Positions 59,509-64,000 of a stretch of DNA of 64,000 nucleotides are shown piece by piece. The position numbers and the translations under genes were made by a program. The stretch spans positions 7,861 to 71,860 of the forward strand of contig CAZJHO010000007.1 of the NCBI GenBank assembly GCA_964546015.1, in the 5' to 3' direction. The notes below the pieces were generated by a model. It was not told where the DNA came from, did not search any database, and worked only from the letters and a program-made list of their open reading frames with translations. The DNA comes from JAFGVL01 sp964546015. Its GTDB lineage: Bacteria > Bacteroidota > Bacteroidia > Bacteroidales > Paludibacteraceae. How positions within the stretch are numbered: the stretch's first letter is position 1; the number at the start of each line of letters is the position of its first letter.

Positions 59509-62267
59509 TTTTTAAACACAATATTCACAATTTTGCCCGGCACAACGATTACTTTTTTAGGTGTTTTTCCTTCGGTAAATTTGACAGTTTGTTCGTTGGA
59601 AAGCGCATTTTTCTCTACTTCTTCTTTGCTCATATCGGCAGGAAGTTCGAGGATGAAGCGTACTTTCCCATTGAACGAAACTGGATATTTTACAGAACTT
59701 TCTTTTAAATATTCTTCGTTGAGAATAGGGAATTTGGCATCGCAAACGCTTGTTGTATTGCCTAAAGCATGCCATAATTCTTCTGCAATATGTGGTGCAT
59801 ATGGTGCAAGTAAAATCACTAAATCAGTTAAGATTGCTCGCTTGCTACACTTCATGGAAGAAAGTTCGTTTACACAAATCATAAATGCCGAAACCGATGT
59901 ATTGAAAGAGAAGTTTTCTATATCCCACTCGATTTTCTTGATTAATTTATGTAATGATTTTAATTCTTCGGCAGTCGCATTTTCATCTGTAAGTGATAAT
60001 TTTTCGTCTTTATAAAATAATCCCCACAAGCGTTTAATGAAACGATGTACACCATCAATTCCTTTCGTATCCCAAGGTTTGGATTGCTCCAATGGGCCAA
60101 GAAACATTTCATACAAACGAAGTGTATCGGCTCCGAATTTATCAACAATATCATCGGGATTTACTACATTGAACATCGACTTCGACATTTTCTCTACCGC
60201 ATGTCCGCAAACATATTTGCCATCTTCCAAAATAAATTCGGCATTAGCAAAATCGGGCATCCAGTTTTTGAATTTTTCAATATCTAAAATATCGTTTTCA
60301 ACAATGTTTACATCTACATGAAGCTGGGTAACATTGTAATTATCTTTTAAGTTATGCGAAACAAAAGTGTTGGTATCTTTGATCCGATATACAAAATTGC
60401 TTCGTCCCTGAATCATTCCCTGATTAATTAGTTTTTGGAATGGCTCATCTTTACAAATCAAACCTAAATCAAACAAGAATTTATTCCACACTCGGCTGTA
60501 AATCAAATGTCCGGTAGCATGTTCCGTTCCTCCCAAATACAAATCAACATTTTGCCAATAATCGTTGGCTTCTTTGGAAACTAATTCCTTATTATTTTTA
60601 GGATCCATATAGCGTAAAAAATATGCCGACGAACCCGCAAAACCGGGCATAGTATTCAATTCAAGCGGATAACCTTCTTTTGTTTCCCAGTTCTTCGCAC
60701 GACCAAGAGGCGGTTCACCTGTTTCGGTTGGTAAATATTTGTCGATATCGGGTAAAAGCAAAGGAAGGTCCTTTTCATCAAGCATTTGCGGCATTCCGTC
60801 TTTATAATAAACCGGAAACGGCTCACCCCAATAGCGTTGACGAGAAAAAATAGCATCACGCAAACGATAATTTACTTTTACTTTCCCCAGATTATTTTCT
60901 TTGATATATTTTTTTGCTTTTTGGATTGCTTCTTTCACGGTTAAATCATTCAAAAAGCCCGAATTTATCATGATTCCTTCTTTGGCATCGAAACTCTCTT
61001 TACTCACATCGCAACCTTTAATCAGTGGAATAATCGGTAAGTTGAAATGTTTAGCAAAAGCATAGTCGCGGCTGTCATGCGCAGGAACTGCCATAATAGC
61101 GCCTGTACCGTAACCCACCAATACATAATCCGAAATCCAAACAGGCACTTTTTCTCCATTAATCGGATTGATGGCATACGAACCTGAAAATACGCCCGAT
61201 ACTTTACGATCAGCCAATCTTTCTCGTTCAGTTCGGCGTTTCACTCTTTCCAAATAAATATCAACTTCTGCCTTTTGATCGGTAGTTACAACTTGTGAGA
61301 CATAATCACTTTCAGGAGCTAGCACCATAAAAGTTACACCGAAGATAGTGTCTGCTCTTGTGGTAAATACAATTAAATCAATATCTTTTTCAGCAATTTT
61401 GAAATTCAGTTCTGCACCTTCACTTCGTCCAATCCAGTTGCGTTGCGCTTCTTTCATGGATTCTGTCCAATCAATCACTTCAAGACCATCGAGCAAGTGT
61501 TGAGCATATGCTGACACGCGCAAGCACCATTGGCTCATCAACTTTTGTTCTACCGGATATCCACCACGGATAGAAACGCCTTCACTTACTTCGTCGTTAG
61601 CAAGTACTGTCCCTAATGCCGGACACCAGTTTACCATCGTATCAGCTTTGTAGGCTATGCGATAATTCATCAGGGTTTGTTGCTTTTCAATATCTGATTT
61701 TGCATTCCATTCTACCGATGAAAAGGATATTTTTTCGTTACAAGCCGCCGAAATATTCTGTGTTCCGTTGGTTTCAAATTGTTTTACCAAATTTTCAATT
61801 GGTTGGGCTTTTTGCAGTTTGGTATCATAATAATGATTAAACATTTGGATAAAAGCCCATTGTGTCCAATGGTAATAATCGGGCTCACAAGTGCGTACTT
61901 CGCGATCCCAATCGAATGAGAACCCTATTTTATCTAATTGTTCACGATAACGAGCAATATTCTGTTCGGTAGTAATTTTAGGATGTTGACCGGTTTGTAT
62001 CGCATATTGCTCGGCAGGAAGTCCGTACGCGTCGTAGCCCATTGGGTGAAGCACATTAAAGCCTTTCAATCGTTTGTAGCGGCTATAAATATCTGAAGCA
62101 ATATAGCCCAGTGGGTGTCCTACATGCAAACCTGCCCCCGATGGATACGGAAACATATCTAGCACATAAAACTTCGGTTTATTCGGCTCAATCTCTACTT
62201 TGTAAGTTTTATTTTCCTTCCAATACTGTTGCCACTTTTTCTCAATTTCTTTAAAATTGTATTCCAC
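59505..62267 (-). CDS. leuS: Leucyl-tRNA synthetase
   Basis: Class I synthetase, 920 residues. The HIGH box is in PYPSGAGLHVGHPLGY (about 41-56) and KMSKS in CGHAVEKMSKSMFNVV. The CP1 editing domain (about residues 255-445) has FTTRADTIFGVTFM and the MAVPAHDSRDYAFAKHF block. The 3' end overlaps the glycosyltransferase start by 4 bases. A -7 element lies 53 bases upstream of the start. All parts look intact. Confidence 0.96.
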   Translation of the reverse strand: MEYNFKEIEKKWQQYWKENKTYKVEIEPNKPKFYVLDMFPYPSGAGLHVGHPLGYIASDIYSRYKRLKGFNVLHPMGYDAYGLPAEQYAIQTGQHPKITTEQNIARYREQLDKIGFSFDWDREVRTCEPDYYHWTQWAFIQMFNHYYDTKLQKAQPIENLVKQFETNGTQNISAACNEKISFSSVEWNAKSDIEKQQTLMNYRIAYKADTMVNWCPALGTVLANDEVSEGVSIRGGYPVEQKLMSQWCLRVSAYAQHLLDGLEVIDWTESMKEAQRNWIGRSEGAELNFKIAEKDIDLIVFTTRADTIFGVTFMVLAPESDYVSQVVTTDQKAEVDIYLERVKRRTERERLADRKVSGVFSGSYAINPINGEKVPVWISDYVLVGYGTGAIMAVPAHDSRDYAFAKHFNLPIIPLIKGCDVSKESFDAKEGIMINSGFLNDLTVKEAIQKAKKYIKENNLGKVKVNYRLRDAIFSRQRYWGEPFPVYYKDGMPQMLDEKDLPLLLPDIDKYLPTETGEPPLGRAKNWETKEGYPLELNTMPGFAGSSAYFLRYMDPKNNKELVSKEANDYWQNVDLYLGGTEHATGHLIYSRVWNKFLFDLGLICKDEPFQKLINQGMIQGRSNFVYRIKDTNTFVSHNLKDNYNVTQLHVDVNIVENDILDIEKFKNWMPDFANAEFILEDGKYVCGHAVEKMSKSMFNVVNPDDIVDKFGADTLRLYEMFLGPLEQSKPWDTKGIDGVHRFIKRLWGLFYKDEKLSLTDENATAEELKSLHKLIKKIEWDIENFSFNTSVSAFMICVNELSSMKCSKRAILTDLVILLAPYAPHIAEELWHALGNTTSVCDAKFPILNEEYLKESSVKYPVSFNGKVRFILELPADMSKEEVEKNALSNEQTVKFTEGKTPKKVIVVPGKIVNIVFKK

Positions 62268-62319
62268 TGTTATCTAATATCTAATGGTTAATTGTTAACT
62301 GTAAATGATTAATGGAGTG

Positions 62320-62327
62320 CAAAGGTA
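62320..62327 (-). promoter_or_regulatory. -7 element for leuS
   Basis: Minus-strand TACCTTTG, an exact TAnnTTTG match 53 bases upstream of the leuS start, with TTTT at a -33 position (62347-62350). Confidence 0.55.
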
Positions 62328-62416
62328 GGGAAAGTTTAGGTTTATAAAAATACTTATGTCTGTAATTCATTTCTTCTCTACAAAAAGAAATTAATATTAC
62401 AAAGTATAAATTTCCG

Positions 62417-62424
62417 TATCTTTG
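62417..62424 (+). promoter_or_regulatory. -7 element for ahcY
   Basis: TATCTTTG, an exact TAnnTTTG match 25 bases upstream of the ahcY ATG. The short leader leaves no room for a SAM or SAH riboswitch. Confidence 0.6.
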
Positions 62425-62449
62425 CACTTCAAAATTTTTATCTAAAAAT

Positions 62450-63868
62450 ATGTCAAATTTATTTCCTACTAATCTGCCTTACAAAGTGGCGGATATGAGT
62501 TTGGCTGAATTCGGTCGTAAAGAAATCGAAATCGCTGAACACGAAATGCCCGGACTAATGGCTTTGCGCGAAAAATATGGCAACAAACAGCCACTTAAAG
62601 GTGCACGCATTACCGGCTCACTGCATATGACTATTCAAACAGCAGTGCTCATCGAAACATTAGTAGCTCTTGGCGCGGAAGTGCGTTGGGCAAGTTGTAA
62701 CATTTTTTCTACACAAGACCATGCTGCTGCCGCTATCGCAGCAGCAGGAATTTCCGTTTTCGCATGGAAAGGCGAAACACTTGAAGAATACTGGTGGTGT
62801 ACCGATATGGCACTCCGCTTCAAAGGTGGAAAAGGTCCGAATTTGATTGTGGACGATGGTGGGGATGCTACTTTGCTCATACACTGGGGGTATAAAGCCG
62901 AAAACGATGCGAAAAGCATCGACCGAGAAGGAAGAAATCACGAAGAACAAGTGATTTTAGATACTTTAAACAGCATTTTGAAAGAAAATCCAACACGCTG
63001 GCACGATACGGTTAGTGAACTCAAAGGAGTTTCGGAAGAAACAACAACCGGCGTACATCGTTTATACCAAATGATGGAAAAAGGAGAGTTGCTTATTCCT
63101 GCTATTAATGTGAACGATTCAGTAACCAAATCCAAATTCGATAACCTTTACGGTTGTCGCGAATCTTTAGCAGACGGAATTAAACGCGCTACCGATATAA
63201 TGATTGCCGGCAAAGTAGTAGTTGTACTTGGTTATGGCGATGTAGGAAAAGGTTGTGCACATTCGATGCGTAGCTATGGTGCTCGTGTATTGGTAACTGA
63301 AATCGATCCGATTTGTGCACTGCAAGCTGCCATGGAAGGATTTGAAGTTACCACAATGGAAGAAGCTGTTGCCGAAGGAAACATTTTTGTTACCACTACA
63401 GGAAATAAAGATGTGATTACCATTGAGCATATCAAAATGATGAAGGATCAAGCTATCATTTGCAATATCGGTCACTTCGATAATGAAATACAAGTAGATA
63501 AATTAGTAAATTTTCCAAATATCAAGCACACCAATATTAAGCCTCAAGTAGATAAATATACTTTCCAAAACGGGAAAAGTGTATTTTTACTTGCCGAAGG
63601 TCGTTTGGTGAATCTGGGTTGTGCTACCGGACATCCATCATTTGTGATGAGTAACTCGTTCACTAATCAAACTTTAGCTCAAATAGATCTTTGGACTAAA
63701 GAATACGAGGTTGGCGTATATCGTTTGCCAAAATATTTAGATGAAGAAGTCGCTCGTTTACACTTGGAACGAATTGGCGTAAAGCTAACCAAATTAACCA
63801 AAGACCAAGCTGCTTATATCGGTGTGGATATAAATGGTCCCTATAAACCGGAACATTACAGATATTAA
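62450..63868 (+). CDS. ahcY: Adenosylhomocysteinase
   Basis: NAD+-dependent hydrolase that splits S-adenosylhomocysteine into adenosine and homocysteine, recycling the product of SAM methylations. The 472 residues include RITGSLHMTIQTAVL, the segment SCNIFSTQDHAAAAIA, ETTTGVHRLY, the NAD motif VLGYGDVGKGCA (about residues 257-268) and GHFDNEIQV. The C-terminus ends GPYKPEHYRY, the tail that contacts NAD in the neighbouring subunit. It has its own promoter element and a strong terminator, so it is a single-gene unit. Confidence 0.97.
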   Translation: MSNLFPTNLPYKVADMSLAEFGRKEIEIAEHEMPGLMALREKYGNKQPLKGARITGSLHMTIQTAVLIETLVALGAEVRWASCNIFSTQDHAAAAIAAAGISVFAWKGETLEEYWWCTDMALRFKGGKGPNLIVDDGGDATLLIHWGYKAENDAKSIDREGRNHEEQVILDTLNSILKENPTRWHDTVSELKGVSEETTTGVHRLYQMMEKGELLIPAINVNDSVTKSKFDNLYGCRESLADGIKRATDIMIAGKVVVVLGYGDVGKGCAHSMRSYGARVLVTEIDPICALQAAMEGFEVTTMEEAVAEGNIFVTTTGNKDVITIEHIKMMKDQAIICNIGHFDNEIQVDKLVNFPNIKHTNIKPQVDKYTFQNGKSVFLLAEGRLVNLGCATGHPSFVMSNSFTNQTLAQIDLWTKEYEVGVYRLPKYLDEEVARLHLERIGVKLTKLTKDQAAYIGVDINGPYKPEHYRY

Positions 63869-63888
63869 AAATAATCCTTCCTTATAGG

Positions 63889-63919
63889 AGGTCATTTCTT
63901 TTGGAAATGACCTTTTTTT
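63889..63919 (+). terminator. Terminator after ahcY
   Basis: AGGTCATTTC pairs perfectly with GAAATGACCT around TTTTG, followed by seven T. It starts 20 bases after the stop codon. Confidence 0.85.
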
Positions 63920-63946
63920 ATCCTCCTTTTCTATTATAAAAACATC

Positions 63947-63978
63947 AAAGGCTGCCCTAATTGTTAGAGCAGCCTTTT
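63947..63978. terminator. Second hairpin near the window end, probable terminator
   Basis: AAAGGCTGC and CTAA arms (63947-63960) pair with TTAG and GCAGCCTTT (63964-63977) with one mismatch and loop TTG. It probably ends a minus-strand gene beyond the window, and may act in both directions. Confidence 0.55.
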
Positions 63979-64000
63979 GACCTATTGGTTAAGTGTAATT

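Noticed and set aside
59533..60015. Open frame of 160 codons on + inside leuS
   Set aside because: Antisense to an intact leuS with all class I motifs; no start signal or family resemblance.
62268..62449. SAM or SAH riboswitch ahead of ahcY, and likewise ahead of metF
   Set aside because: The promoter -7 elements lie only 22-25 bases before the start codons, leaving no room for an aptamer in the leader.
1..64000. tRNA, rRNA, CRISPR array, insertion sequence or prophage
   Set aside because: No regularly spaced repeats, transposase or phage genes, and no tRNA-like cloverleaf or rRNA sequence was noticed in the spacers.

Overview
The window is a gene-dense, AT-rich stretch of chromosome from a member of the Bacteroidota, most likely order Bacteroidales. 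Four things support this: SprA and PorP/SprF-type proteins of the type IX secretion system, an RprX/RprY-like two-component pair, an EF-G2-type elongation factor paralogue, and many copies of the Bacteroidota promoter signature (-7 element TAnnTTTG, sometimes with TTTG about 19 bases upstream) just ahead of start codons. I cannot fix the genus. I see no rRNA, tRNA, CRISPR array, insertion sequence or prophage.

Layout. 1-6.5 kb: 3' part of uvrA, an rprX-rprY pair, and a pabB-pabC folate pair, all on +. 6.5-12.4 kb: ugd, a helix-hairpin-helix protein, hisS, waaA and a PorP/SprF-like protein, all on -. 12.7-25.2 kb: coaD on +, then a run of minus genes: mtnN-glyS, a DUF4834-like protein with metF, an ECF sigma factor, a GH3/serine-hydrolase fusion overlapping meaB, two DUF1573 proteins, an HMA-like protein, and a divergent tyrosine phenol-lyase/tryptophanase-family enzyme. 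25.5-28.5 kb: dapB-lepB-wbqC on +. 28.5-37 kb: a cupin protein, the 2460-residue SprA and ruvA on -. 37.2-43.4 kb: an apparent metal-efflux cluster on + (His-rich small protein, RND adaptor, RND pump, TolC-like protein). 43.7-49.1 kb: an APC permease, an M3 peptidase and dnaX on -. 49.2-52.1 kb: a low-molecular-weight phosphatase, a nucleoside-type MFS transporter and a GlsB/OlsB-like N-acyltransferase on +. 52.2-54.3 kb: EF-G2 on -. 54.5-58.6 kb: tcdA, metG and a glycerophosphotransferase-like gene on +. 58.6-62.3 kb: a family 2 glycosyltransferase and leuS on -. 62.5-63.9 kb: ahcY on +, followed by two hairpins.

Functional themes. Housekeeping dominates (four aminoacyl-tRNA synthetases, DNA repair and replication, folate, methionine and SAM recycling through MetF, MtnN and AhcY, lysine and wall precursors through DapB). 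Envelope biogenesis is the second theme (WaaA, Ugd, LepB, WbqC, SprA, PorP, glycosyl and glycerophosphoryl transferases, N-acyl lipid synthesis).

The most notable points are an EF-G paralogue whose G3 motif has serine in place of the catalytic histidine; a tyrosine phenol-lyase-like enzyme that keeps the phenol-pocket Met/Arg but has lost the arginine that normally contacts PLP; an HMA-fold protein whose CxxC is gone while two cysteines sit in its tail; and the metal-efflux cluster, whose spacers carry degenerate inverted repeats and an 18-bp perfect palindrome. I found no convincing wholly new multigene system. All functions are read from motifs and family resemblance; no database search was run.
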